A stretch of DNA of 64,000 bases from Dryomyza anilis (lineage: Eukaryota; Arthropoda; Insecta; Diptera; Dryomyzidae), in NCBI GenBank assembly GCA_951804985.1, contig OX638132.1:85874696-85938695 (forward strand). Direction: 5' to 3'. The notes below the pieces were generated by a model. That model was given only the letters and a program-made list of their open reading frames with translations. It ran no database searches and was not told the DNA's origin. The position numbers and the translations under genes are program-made. Of this stretch, positions 23,701 to 33,660 are shown one piece after another; position 1 is the first letter of the stretch, and every line of letters starts with the position of its first letter.

Positions 23701-26700
23701 ATGACGTCATATAAACTTACTCGCACTCAAGTTCATCCTTTTCACTAGATAAACTATATATTAAATTAATAATAAATGTCATGTCAAAATTACAAATATA
23801 CTGCTCAATCGAAAATCAACCACAAAACAACTCACCCTTTGATTTTATTTAGAAACTGCACAAACTTTGTGTCGTCCTTGTTGCCAGTTAACTTTTCGAT
23901 TTGCAACTTTATATCGTTGTTAACCAGCTCAAAGTACTCCAAATGTAGAGCACAATCAGCATCGAACTCAATGAAGTATGTTGCATAGACGGAGATGACA
24001 AAGGTCCAGTAGATTTTAACGACCAGATCATGAACATCATTCAGATCGAGCCCTATATTCGAGGAGACCATTTTGCGATTGTATAGCATGATATTGGGCA
24101 GAATGGAACGCAACTCCTCGCGACTCATCGAGAGCGGCTGGTAGTAGCGTATCAAATGTAGCGAAAGCGCAAATGCAATCTCGTTGTTAAGTATTTTGCG
24201 TGCCAAACGACATGCTTGAAATTCGCATTCGCGACAAAAATACTTTTCCTCGATGCTGGTCTGCTTGTAGCGTTTGCGATCTGTGAGTGCAAATATTTTT
24301 ATAAAAACGTTTAAAGTATTTTTGTTTATTATCTGGTATTACTATTCAAATGCCGAAATACAGCCCACGCCAGGTGATAGGTGCCATTTGACGAATCCTG
24401 CGCGCCTGCATCCATGGTTTTGCCATCGATGGCTAGCGTTGAACAGACCTCCTGACACAACTCTTCCAGCGTGGTGCTCTTGCGTTTCTCGTTGTTCTTG
24501 ATGAACGACAAAAAGTCATCGCTGGCGCAAACATTCAGTATCTTCGATTCGTACAAAGTCACCTCGTTCTCGACCAGCAACAGAGCCAGGCATTTGTAGC
24601 AGGTGCTGTCGGGATTGTGCTTGGGCGGCAACGGGCCGCCTGCAATGGAGCATGTAATGCATTTGCATGTGCTTGAGGTAATAATGAAAAAACAAATATT
24701 TAGTTTTTAAATAATCCAAGTATATTTTTGCTAATGATAAAAAATAGTTAAAACAAAATGTGTGAAAAAATCAAATTAAATATTTTTTTTTTGTAAACTT
24801 CCAAGCTTCCACAGAAAAAGCTGTGTTAAATAATAACGTTGAGTTTTATTATGTGCCAAAGATTTTAAATTTAAGTAATATCTCAACTAGACAAAAATTT
24901 CTGAACGATAAATGTAGGGGTTATCTTTATATAATAACGTTATCATACATTTGTCCGAAACGTTACGGAAAAGTTATATTTTAGTATTACAAATAATATT
25001 TGGCTTTCAAAGTAACCAGAAATTACGATATGGAACCAATTTCAGACATTTATTGCTTACAAATCGGTCACAGTAACTAACAGCCAAATATTGAATCTCG
25101 CCCGTCTGACTGACTTTTTGTATTTTGTGAAGCGCTAAAGATTTGCGCCGACGTAATGCAAAATATTGTGTCAAATTCAACGGAAGCTTTTTTGGCTCGG
25201 TTCACTAAAATTTGCACTAATTGCGCATAAAAAGGATGTAGAATAATATAAAATAATTTTTTTAATACACCACACAGTTATTTCATCAAAGTAAACAATT
25301 AAAATGTACATTAGAATTATTTACAAAAATTAATAAATTTTCACATTTTTAAGAACAGCTGTTTTTGTTTATTGAATTCTCGAACCAAAATGGTTATCCA
25401 AAACGCAAACCATACTATTATAAATATTGCCAGATTCAAAAATTCGCAACTTCTTGAATAAATTTGAATTTTTTAACTTAAATATAATTTTAAGTGTTAC
25501 TTACTCTTCATGATATTCCAGCAGCATATTGCAACTCTTACATTTGTCCTCGCAGACGAGCACATTCGGCGCATCAAAGAATCCATCCGGCCATTTCATT
25601 TTCATGTAGGCCATAATATTCTGCCAAGCCAGCTGTCGATTTTCGAGCGTCTGAAAATCGTAGAAGTCATTGTCGTCGCCACTCTCGCGCAACGAAATTT
25701 CAATGGCATCCTGCACCACAGTCTCAAATATACGATGCACATCTAGCAAACATGTGCGTCGTTTACGCTCCACCTCCGATAAATTGAAAGCATTCAACTC
25801 GATCCAAATGTCGGTCCAGCGTTTGTCCACATAAATCATTTTATCGTCGAACTGTATATATTTCATGATAAGGGCAGCATGGCGTTCGGTAAGTTCTTCC
25901 TCCTTCAACTGCAAATTATTATTATGGTTTTTGTTTTTTTCGAGTTTTTAAAGTTTTTCGCATGCTCTACTCACTGTTATTATACAGGCTAACATTGTGT
26001 CGGTCAGATTCAAATAGACGTGTTGATGATATAGTCGCTGACACAGCAGCGTCCAAGTAAGTGAGAATTTCCGCAGAAAATCATTTTCGAATGCAAACAA
26101 ATAGCAAGAGATGTGCTCCGAAATGCGACACAGATCATCATAGCCATCCAGAATGTCTGCAGAGTAATAATGCAAAATGACATTAAATAAATGAATGAAA
26201 CAAATGAACAATAACTAGAACGAGTACTATTATCGTTTTCGAATATCGTCAACTAGTGCTCGAAATTACACTATCGTCGTTGTAAGATTTTTTGATACCG
26301 GGAAAGTTATTTAATTTTGAGATGATATCTTCGCAATATCTAAATTGTATTTAATAACTTAGAATAAAAATTTACTTTCGAATATCTACAATTGTTTTCT
26401 AAATATATTTAAATTTCCTGACTCTTCTCCGGTGGATCTTCAGGAAGAAGTGGATGAATGGCACTTTTTCTATTATTATATATTCTATATTTTTTAATTT
26501 TCGATATCGTTTGCTATCTAAATTATATTACAGAACACGAATCGCGGAAGGTCGAACCAAATTATAAAAAAAACTGGCTCAAGACCGTCGGTGTTATTTC
26601 TCGCATTCATTTTACATATTTTATTTTATATAATTTCTTAAATGAGGCAAAATAAAAACTAATGATCATTATGATTTTTTTTTTCAGGACCTCGTTAAAA

Positions 26701-29700
26701 TTTTTCAACAGTAGCCGGAGCCCATTTAAAATTACTTGCCGACCGCTGTTATATACTAACGAAATTGTGTTAAAGTTTGTTACTTTTTTTATGTCAAATT
26801 ATTTTTCCTACAAAATATGACTTATAAAACCACATTAAACTCACATTTTAACATCTCCTCGGCTGGAATTTTATTATTATCAGGATCTACAATCTCTAAG
26901 AAACCCTCTGCATACGCATCGACAATGCATTCCACATGAAATGCCAAAATCTGCAACAGCAACAGCGGGTTGTTTACTAGTAAACTGCAAAATAATTTTC
27001 AATAATTATTAAAAATAAATCATTTGAATACAAAGAATAACATACATTGCACTAAACAGTACAAGTATCATATTATCCGACAGTGATTCGTCATATATAA
27101 AGTACATATGCTCAGCCATCTTATTATAAATGTAGCCACAGGTCATCCAATAGATTTTCTTGTTTGAGTCCAATAATTTTTCAAACTTATTGTGTGCCGT
27201 TGCATTTCTATAATTTGTATTAAATAATATAATAAATATTAAAATTTATTTTGTGAATTTATTATGTTGAGACCCACTTTAGCATTGGTCCGTATGCTTT
27301 TATAAGAGCATCGACCAACATAACCACCATGTGTTGCGCTTTGAATTGGTCCACCATTAAATGCACAACAATTTCGCGATACTCGAGACAATCTTTGCAG
27401 GAACAAAATGTAAAAAATTCCTCCAAACTATGTTTGACGTGTATATTAGCGAATTCCTGTAATTTAGTTAAGATTTGTATAATTATGTTAAATAAGGTAA
27501 ATATTTTAATATGCAGAGATTGTAAAATATTTTTAAAATTTAATGAGTACATTTTTATATTAAATTGACTGAAGGTCTGATGAATGAAAATTAAAAACCC
27601 ACATTTTTTATAATTTTTAATTTGTTCAGTTATACCTGAATATTAGGGATGTTCAAAATACATCGATGTTTTATAAACAATCGATATATTGCTTCGATAA
27701 ATCGATGTTTTCCGATGCAATATAAACCTCAGAATCTATTCGATTCATCGATGTAAAAATAATAACATTTAAATTATTTACCTAATAATTTTTCATTCGA
27801 TACATCAAAAACATCGATGTTTATGTTCGATATATCGGAAAACATCTATGTAACGATTCGATGTATTATATCGAATAAAACATCGATATTACTGAAAATG
27901 ACTTCCAACGGATTAATATATAAAGATTAATATATTGTTAAGAAAAGATGTAATTTGCCCCATAGTGCAAGCAATCAACAATAATAAATGAGACGGAATA
28001 TCATTCAGCGCACTGAGGCAGTGTTCGTGAAAGAGATGGAAGATCAGCGCATTAAGGCACATGAGTGCGAGTGAGATGCCAATAGCATACGTCATTCACG
28101 AAACGAGTAGAAGGTTCTCGAAACAAGTCGAAGCGTGTCGAACTGATGCATGCAGTATATAAGGGAGCCGCATCTGAATCACGGCACTTCAGTTGTGATG
28201 TAATAGTGAACTATTGCGTCTCGTGAGTGAACGTTGTAAAGCTAAATTGTAGAAATTCAGCAGTTGATATAAGTGATTATTCTTTGTGTTATTTATTTAA
28301 ATAAAGTTAATACTAGTTGAAATAATACTAGTTAAAACCAAATTTAAGTGTGTTTTTATTTTGTACACAGTCCAGCGATTCGAACTCGTAGAACAGTTTT
28401 CCGTAGACTGAATTTTCGTAACAATATAAACGGAAATAAAATAAATATAAAATCAAAATATATACTTTAATGTCAGTAAACGGACCGGGCTTGATGCTCA
28501 TTTAAAATAAAAATATTATTACATCAAGAGGTCGTACAACAAATTTGTTGAGTATATTTGACATTATAGTCAAAAGAAAAATTAAAAGGAGTAAAAGAAC
28601 TTTTTTAATTTTACCAATTCCAGTATGACTTTAATATGAAACAAATTAGATTTAGAAAGACAGAAATTAAATTCCATTAGTCACCTTTTAAGCAGAAAGG
28701 AAACAAATATTAATTCCGGAAATTCCAGATGGTTCAAATAAAGAAAAAAGAACTTTTCATAACAGTATAGGCAAGAAAAAGCAGTAAATCTAAAATGAGT
28801 CAAATTTAATTCATACAGAATATAATTGAATTTCGGAAAACTCAAAAGATTCCAGAGATAAAATTGTTGGCATTTTCGACATATTTCGGGCAAACAAACA
28901 GATAAATGGAATATTATAAAAAGTGTTGTAAAGTAGCCGCGGTAGCTCAGTGGTTAGTGTGTTGGCAAACCGAAAGGTTCCCGGTTCAAGCCTGGATTGG
29001 GGCTAACAACATCTTTTCATAGAAACATTTTTCTATACCGCGCTACCTCTCGGCAGTAAATGGCAAACCTACGAGAGTAACACATTGCCTATGAAAAGCT
29101 CTCACCCGCCGTTCGGATTCAGCAATAAACTGTAGGTCCCACCACTTTGAGTACAAATATAACACGCACAGCTCAAAATGGTGAGGAAGCTCGACCTAAG
29201 TTCTTATAGGACTGTAGAGCCAAACTATTATATTATTATTATTATTGTAAAATTTAGTGGAATTTTATTGGCAGATTCACGTCATATTTTGGGAACGGGC
29301 AGAAAAATAAACAGTTTGTGATACAAACTCGTCCTTTGTCTGTTTGAAATATGCCGAAAAAGTGTTTCTAAACTGCCTCGACTCTGCCAAAAATGGTTTT
29401 ATTTTTTTTTGTGCATTATTATTTTTTACATATGGGTGAAATTTTGTCAAGCTCCGTTAAAAAAAATGGTTGTTTCCGATTTGAGTATAATTTGGAGAAC
29501 TTGTTATATAAGTGGACCTCATTACAACTTCTTAATAAGAATAGGCTAGTATGAAGGATTGTCGAGATATTGAGGTCCAAATATGGCAAATTTTATCGCT
29601 TTGACTTGTTTATAACTTGTATCAGAGTGATTCAATTGTAAACATCTATGAATGCTTTAGGAAGTACTCCAATAAAAATACCAAAAAAAGTACTTATTTT

Positions 29701-31394
29701 TGGAATAATACAATTTTTTAACGTACATTTTTGATTATTAAAAACATTTTGAAAAATAACCAGATTTTATAATTTTTTTGGGGTTCACGTTGGATTCCAA
29801 GTTCGTCAAATATTCATTTAAATCGGAAGCAACCATTTTTTTTGCGAGTACGTTCGACAGCTGTTTACCCAAATACCTGACAAATCATAGATGTTTACTT
29901 TACTGGCCGAAATGACCATATTTTTAAAAATCTTTTCTTTTTGCTTTACCGCTTTATTTTATAAAACGAAACGAAAAGTGATTCCTGTCACTGGAAGTTT
30001 TAACGAATCACTTTTAATTTCGTTTTACAAAATTAGGGATTTTTTGTCAATAAAACCAAAATATTCCATTTGATTAGTTTATTAAAAATGACACTTTCTC
30101 GATGAAAACTCGATATCTATAACGACAATAACAGAAATGTTATTCTAAATGATTAAAAAAAATTTATTTATATTAAGTTAATTTATTATTTTTCGATTCA
30201 GAATATCACAATTCAAGAAAACATTTAAATTTTATAAAAATAAATAGTTTAATATTTTGTTAGCTGGCATATTTGATTATGGTATTGAATTAAATATATA
30301 TTTTATGGTTCGCGCAACAATAAATGTTGTTATAAAAACAATATTATAGAAAAATGAATATACAAAATTAAAAAATAAATAGGTCTCACACAAAATTGTA
30401 CCCTTAATATAAATTTGGTTTGGAATAATAATTAAAAAATAAATACTACTAGTTTTTATATACAACATGCATATGATTAAAACTGATATATAGTATAAAC
30501 ATAACATACCATCTCTGCTAAACGTTCACATTCCGACATGGGCCCCTTTTTGCTAATGGCGCCCTTAGAGCTGTCGACAATGCGTTGCTTAAGTTGCGAC
30601 AATGACACGATTTGCTTGATAATCAGCTGCACCTTGAGCTGTGGCGCATACGGATCAAACGGTGGCAAAGCTAAAATGTTTGTCACAGCAGTCGACGGAT
30701 TGTTGCTGTCCTCTGTGTCGGCCCATAAATCGGGCAATGATGAGGCTGCTAACTGCTTAGCAGCGATAGCGTCCACAGCAGCTGCCTCAGCGTCATCCTT
30801 AGATAATGGCGCATGAAAAGCATCCGTTTTAGCTTCAACTGCACTCAGTACATTATCCACGATATTGCCATGCAATTCAGCAATGCCTTCATCTTCGCTG
30901 GAGCAACTGCTGCATGTTGCAATGACCATTTCTACCAGCTCATCCTCTTCCTCCTCATCCTCCGTGGTGCTGACAACAGTATCTTCTGGCTGTTGCTCAT
31001 TTTCGTCGCCGTCGTCATGCTGCGCCTGCTCTTGTGGCATCTTTGGTTGTTGCTGTGGCTGCTTGGCGGCAGTTGTTGTTTGAGCGCTGCTTTCTAAGAT
31101 GTCGTCGCTTGACTTTGCGTCACCGTTCCCATCGTCATCGTCGCCAGCACCACCGCTTCGCCAGTCGAATGACATACCGGACGCATGCGCAGCGGCAGCT
31201 TCTAGTGCGGCGGCCAGTTTAAAGTGAACCTTGGTAAAGTCATCATCATCCGACGAGTCGGAAGAGTGCGTAGCCAAAGCTGCTTTGCTGGCACTAGTGC
31301 TGGGCATGTGCGCTCCGGCCATGCCCGCTCTGTGCTGTCCGGGTTTAATGCGGCGGAGTCTGACGCGCAGTTCGCTGGTTTTCTGTGTTTCCAT
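14779..31394 (-). CDS. FAM193: FAM193 family protein, 17 coding exons, 2,826 aa
   Basis: Minus-strand coding exons, 5' to 3': 31394-30510, 27456-27278, 27207-27046, 26984-26845, 26156-25975, 25908-25505, 24671-24343, 24280-23836, 23744-23721, 23652-23572, 22850-22741, 22685-22615, 22549-18571, 17590-16991, 16926-16595, 16529-16358, 15164-14779. All introns are GT/AG and every phase matches (8,481 nt with TAA). The start is fixed by an in-frame TAA 30 nt upstream. Residues 1-295 are acidic, Ser/Asp-rich. About 296-910 is a folded, Cys-containing region with CSCKDC (312-317), CEDKCKSC, CKCITC and CYKC (about 630-680), and CRECEFQAC (about 775). A Cys/His cluster (CCFDHADFGDHCKENH) lies at about 980. 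A basic coiled coil lies at about 1258-1355, followed by long Gln/Ala/Pro-rich disorder. The C-terminal LDSVDRDVEAFKRF matches the conserved end of FAM193A/B (DSVDMDE...EYFKRF). Molecular function is unknown; the Cys clusters suggest zinc binding. The family call rests on the C-terminus and Cys-rich layout. Confidence 0.88.
15379..15404. repeat. (TCTA)n microsatellite
   Basis: Five tandem TCTA units in the last FAM193 intron, directly before the dispersed repeat at 15404. Confidence 0.7.
15404..15600 (+). repeat. Dispersed-repeat-like segment (copy 2)
   Basis: Collinear with the segment at 10310-10620: a CTGTCTGT run, then GCTGATTCGATTTGATC, then GAGGCTGATATAGGCTATA, then ACAACCTAAACTTTCCACAC, which parallels CCAACCTAAATTC in copy 1. 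In both copies the segment leads into a low-complexity tandem array. Intronic in FAM193. Family not identified. Confidence 0.35.
15597..15880. repeat. AAAAAC-rich low-complexity array
   Basis: About 280 bp built of AAAAACAAAAACAC-like units with scattered substitutions. It opens frames on both strands (116 Lys/Thr-rich codons on +, Phe-rich on -), which are artefacts. It lies in the last FAM193 intron. Confidence 0.75.
17864..18084. repeat. Five-copy tandem repeat, about 44-bp unit
   Basis: Units begin at 17864, 17908, 17951, 17994 and 18039 (44, 43, 43, 45 and about 45 bp). Each starts with AAGTAATG or AAGCAATG and most contain CACCCCTCATTAC-like sequence, so one unit carries TAATG and CATTA in opposite orientation. 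Further CATTACTTCGTAATC-type motifs continue to about 18300, partly inverted. The repeat lies in the FAM193 intron between exons 13 and 14 (17591-18570). Confidence 0.65.
23285..23377 (+). mobile_element. Truncated tRNA-derived SINE copy
   Basis: An A-box-like stretch (GTGGCTAGATTGGTTAGAGT) is followed by CGCTACCTCTGGGCAG and AATCTCCGAGAGTAA. These correspond to CGCTACCTCTCGGCAG and AACCTACGAGAGTAA in the full SINE at 28936. The tRNA part is diverged and the 3' half and tail are missing. It lies in a FAM193 intron (22851-23571), antisense to the gene. Confidence 0.5.
24672..25504. other. FAM193 intron, no further features
   Basis: An AT-rich 833-nt intron between exons 6 and 7. I see no embedded gene or repeat. 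The splice sites are GTAAGT (25504) and CTCAAG (24672). Confidence 0.6.
27650..27900. repeat. ATCGAT-rich palindromic cluster
   Basis: Dense ATCGATG/CATCGAT/TCGATA motifs in both orientations, for example CATCGATG near 27661 and 27749, CGATATATTG near 27682 and ATCGATATT near 27884. The flank GGGATGTTCAAAATACATCG resembles the start of some hAT-type elements, but no matching far end is found. Clustered CGATA is also the motif bound by BEAF-32, with DREF preferring TATCGATA. It lies in FAM193 intron 1. Confidence 0.4.
27936..28423 (+). mobile_element. Solo LTR of a retrotransposon, 488 bp
   Basis: It starts TGTTAAGAAAA and ends TTTTCGTAACA, giving the TGTTA...TAACA inverted ends of an LTR. 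Inside, in order, are a TATA box (TATATAAG, 28156-28163), a TCAGTTGTGATG initiator-like stretch about 30 nt downstream, and an AATAAA signal (28300-28305). Flanking TATA/ATATA repeats are compatible with a 4-5 bp target duplication, though the AT-rich site makes this ambiguous. No internal retrotransposon coding region or second LTR lies nearby, so this is a recombinant solo LTR. BEL/Pao or Ty3 type cannot be decided. Orientation (+) is opposite to FAM193. Confidence 0.75.
28874..29362. repeat. Inverted repeat flanking the SINE
   Basis: The left arm near 28874 (TTTTCGACATATTTC followed by AAACAAACAGATAAA) matches the reverse complement of about 29335-29362 (TTTGTCTGTTTGAAATATGCCG). A SINE with its own target duplication sits between them. 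The simplest reading is an older inverted-repeat element into which the SINE inserted. Confidence 0.35.
28936..29244 (+). mobile_element. tRNA-derived SINE with 7-bp target-site duplication
   Basis: The head is tRNA-like: GCCGCGGTAGCTCAGTGGTT contains a pol III A box (TAGCTCAGTGG, 28943-28953), and GGTTCAAGCC (28983-28992) is a B box at the right spacing. A non-tRNA body of about 220 bp follows (ACCGCGCTACCTCTCGGCAG, AAACCTACGAGAGTAA), then a TTA-repeat tail. The copy is flanked by TTGTAAA at 28926-28932 and 29245-29251, the signature of LINE-mediated insertion. The intact promoter boxes and duplication suggest a relatively young copy. A truncated relative lies at 23285. It is in FAM193 intron 1, antisense to the gene. 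Confidence 0.85.
29459..29843. repeat. Inverted repeat element, 385 bp
   Basis: The left arm 29459-29482 (an A8 run, then TGGTTGTTTCCGATTT) and the right arm 29820-29843 are reverse complements with one mismatch. Similarity fades beyond. This fits a degraded MITE in FAM193 intron 1. Confidence 0.5.
29638..29898. repeat. 14-bp perfect inverted repeat
   Basis: GTAAACATCTATGA (29638-29651) and TCATAGATGTTTAC (29885-29898) are exact reverse complements. The pair interlocks with the inverted repeat at 29459-29843 and does not nest in it, so both cannot be simple ends of one element. Confidence 0.35.
29962..30027. repeat. Stem-loop, 22-bp stem
   Basis: 29962-29983 pairs with 30006-30027 with two mismatches around a 22-nt loop. 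The arms contain AAACGAAACGAAAAGTGATT and its near complement. It lies in FAM193 intron 1. It could be a foldback remnant. Confidence 0.5.
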
Positions 31395-32512
31395 TAAACG
31401 CTTTATGTGCGCCTTCTGCTTTTAAAATATACAGAGCTCCGCGACAGTGTGGCAGGGTTCGATGCAGCGGCAGCCTCTGAAACATGCGATTTTTCCGAAC
31501 CTCAAGAAAACATTTTCTTGTTTCAGCACCGTATACAAAAAGTATATAAAAAAAATGAAACACTTATGCAGCACTTAAAAAATGTAAATTTTTGCAATGC
31601 AACACAAGAAATAAATTAGGCGCCGTTCTCGTTCTGTTGCAGGAATAGTTTTTATGATGGTTGTGATTGTGTTCGAATTAAATCGGTTTTAGGTCTCGCA
31701 AAACTACCGCAAGAAGATGAAGACACTTTCACTTGCGTCCCAGCCACCACAAAATTAGCTACCGTCCCGTCAGAAATGCACTTAACACTTTCGGATTTCT
31801 TTAGTATCACAAGAAATTGGCAAGATTTCGGTATTTTCGGCACTATTTTAATAATAATTCCACTTGCAAAATAAATTTTCAGCGTTTTTCGTACATACAA
31901 AGTGTGTGTGTGTGTGAATTTTCTTCGTTATTCGCTGAGAGTACCAAGCCGATTCGGTTTCGCGGCCGCGGCGCGTTAAGCCGATAATTTTTATAACGTC
32001 ATCCGCCGTTTTGGTCATCGGCTTAAGCAGCTGCTTAAAATCAGTCGATTTTGACGGCTGCAATCGTTTTTTCAATCAAATTTAAAAATTTACTTGAAAG
32101 GAGGCATGTCAACTTCCTATTAAATAGCTAGTCTGTCTGTAAATATACGCATATTCCATAGATAGTAATGATGTTGCAACCAAACTATTAATATTTTCAA
32201 AATATTACAAAAAGTATCATATATTTAATCTGAGTAATTTGCAACAAAAATGGTTTTGAATGCTCTAAAACTTCTTTTGTTTTCTTAGTGTATCAATAAA
32301 TTTGTGTCATACATAAAATATTGCAGATGCTGTTGCTGCAACTCGCGGTAAGCCTATTATACAGTTTATTCAATAGTTTTTATTCAGAAAATGGTGAGGA
32401 TGCACTGGACAGGGAAAATTTTATAACTGGCTAGTGTGATTGTGTTATTTAAATTTAACAAATTTTAGTACAACAATAAAATTGTGATAAATCTAATTTT
32501 AAGTCAACATAT
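31395..32512. other. FAM193 upstream region, likely 5' UTR and promoter
   Basis: GC-richer near 31400-32080, with a (GT)7 run at about 31902-31915 and a CGCGGCCGCGGCGCG block near 31961. No coding frame is convincing. FAM193 transcription must start here, possibly with a spliced non-coding exon, but no TATA box or initiator stands out. From 32090 onward it is AT-rich. Confidence 0.35.
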
Positions 32513-32516
32513 TGCC

Positions 32517-32645
32517 GCATAATCATAGACATTTTAAGGTCGACTTTAAAAATAAATTCGACTTTTTTTCAAATTTTGTATAGAAACAATTGTCAAAAAG
32601 CTTATTTTAAATTTAAATTTGACTTTGGATTGTCTATGATTATGC
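32517..32645. mobile_element. Small MITE, about 129 bp
   Basis: GCATAATCATAGACA at 32517-32531 and its exact reverse complement at 32631-32645. The subterminal sequences (GGTCGACTTTAAA and AAATTTGACTTT) are also roughly symmetric. No coding capacity. The target-site duplication is unclear. Confidence 0.55.
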
Positions 32646-32748
32646 CCCATTAATTTTTTAACTTTGCAATTTCTAACTGTAACAGAGTTAAAAGAATCTA
32701 GATTAGTGCAAATTGTGAGGTTTATAAAGGTTGACATCGAAACATCAG

Positions 32749-33200
32749 CCCTGGTTTTTGATCCCGATCCGTAGATCATTTTCATATACAAAACAAATAC
32801 TATTAGAACCAGATTCGTTTTCAGATCAATTACTGTCTGGTACTGTACGTTTTGAAAAATAAATTTGCTTGTACTGATGTTAGCTATTGTGAATATGACT
32901 TATAAAGAACAATTTCTTTTAACAAAGATCGGGCGGCTGCGGTCTCGTGGTAGTTTAACCAGATTGTTCAAGAGAACGCTATATGTTCTATTTTAACAAA
33001 TTTGTCAGCACTGTTTTCTTCCTTTCTTTGTCAAAACAAATTCATCTCTTTTTAAGTGTTATTCACAATAGCATTACGTCACCACAAAAAAATTTACTTT
33101 TGAAACGAACAGTAATTGATCCAAAAACGTAAACGTTCTAATAGCTTGTTTTTGTTTTGTATATAAAAATTATCTGCAGATTAGGATCAAAAACCACGGG
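32749..33200. mobile_element. Foldback element with arms of about 175-180 bp
   Basis: The left arm 32749-32927 and right arm 33026-33200 are imperfect reverse complements along their whole length. Outer match: CCCTGGTTTTTGATCC against CCCGTGGTTTTTGATCC. Middle: ATATACAAAACAAA, CTATTAGAAC and GATCAATTACTGT in both. Inner: GCTATTGTGAATA and ACAAAG in both. The spacer is about 98 bp. The arms are interrupted only by short indels. This is a foldback or long-TIR non-autonomous transposon ending about 210 bp from the satellite edge. No ORF of transposase type. Confidence 0.7.
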
Positions 33201-33407
33201 AACCAAAGGGTTCGTGGTTTGATATTTAATATTAATAAGTTTTTATTATTAAATATTTTTTTGTTTTTAGTAAAAACAAAACAACTTAGAAATTGAAATA
33301 AATAACAACCCTGTTCATCTCTAATTAATAAACGATATTTGGGAGTTGGTACGCCTGTTTACGGTGAGTTGACAAGCCGAGTGAAAATAGTCGGCGAAGA
33401 CTTAAAC
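33201..33407. other. Spacer between foldback element and satellite
   Basis: AT-rich unique-looking sequence with a small palindrome just right of the foldback end (CCACGGGAACC...GGTTCGTGG). I see nothing else. Confidence 0.4.
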
Positions 33408-33660
33408 ACTTTTTAAAATCGATTGTTGAAAATAAAATTTCTTAAATCTTTCATATCTTCTAAACGGAGCGTCCTAGAGTGGTCAAAGTAGGCGCATTTT
33501 ATATTTATGTTTCTGGAGAAATCGGCAGATGAGTCAAGATATTATTAAAACCTTCATATCTTCTAAACGGAGCGTCCTAGAGGGTTGAAAGTAGGCGCTT
33601 TTCGATCGATCTGTGGATTCTGGAAATATAAGGTTTTGAAAATCGATTTTTAAAAAATTT
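33408..33660 (+). repeat. Degenerate left edge of the satellite
   Basis: The first monomers are diverged: CATATCTTCTAAACGGAGCG in place of CATAACTCCTAAACGGAGCG, AGAGTGGTCAAAGTAGGCGC, and an irregular stretch (TTTATATTTATGTTTCTGGAG). Similarity to the consensus rises within two to three units, the usual pattern at the edge of a satellite homogenised by unequal exchange. Confidence 0.8.

Noticed and set aside
27262..27278. FAM193 exon 2 ending at TGG/GTCTCA (27274)
   Set aside because: This puts exon 3 out of frame. The GTGGGT donor 4 nt earlier gives a continuous frame (MLKNATAHNKFEK) and a total CDS divisible by three.
32930..32990. tRNA-like or SINE-like head in the foldback spacer (GCGGTCTCGTGGTAG)
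   Set aside because: Only a vague A-box resemblance; no B box (GGTTCRANNCC) at the right distance, so not called.
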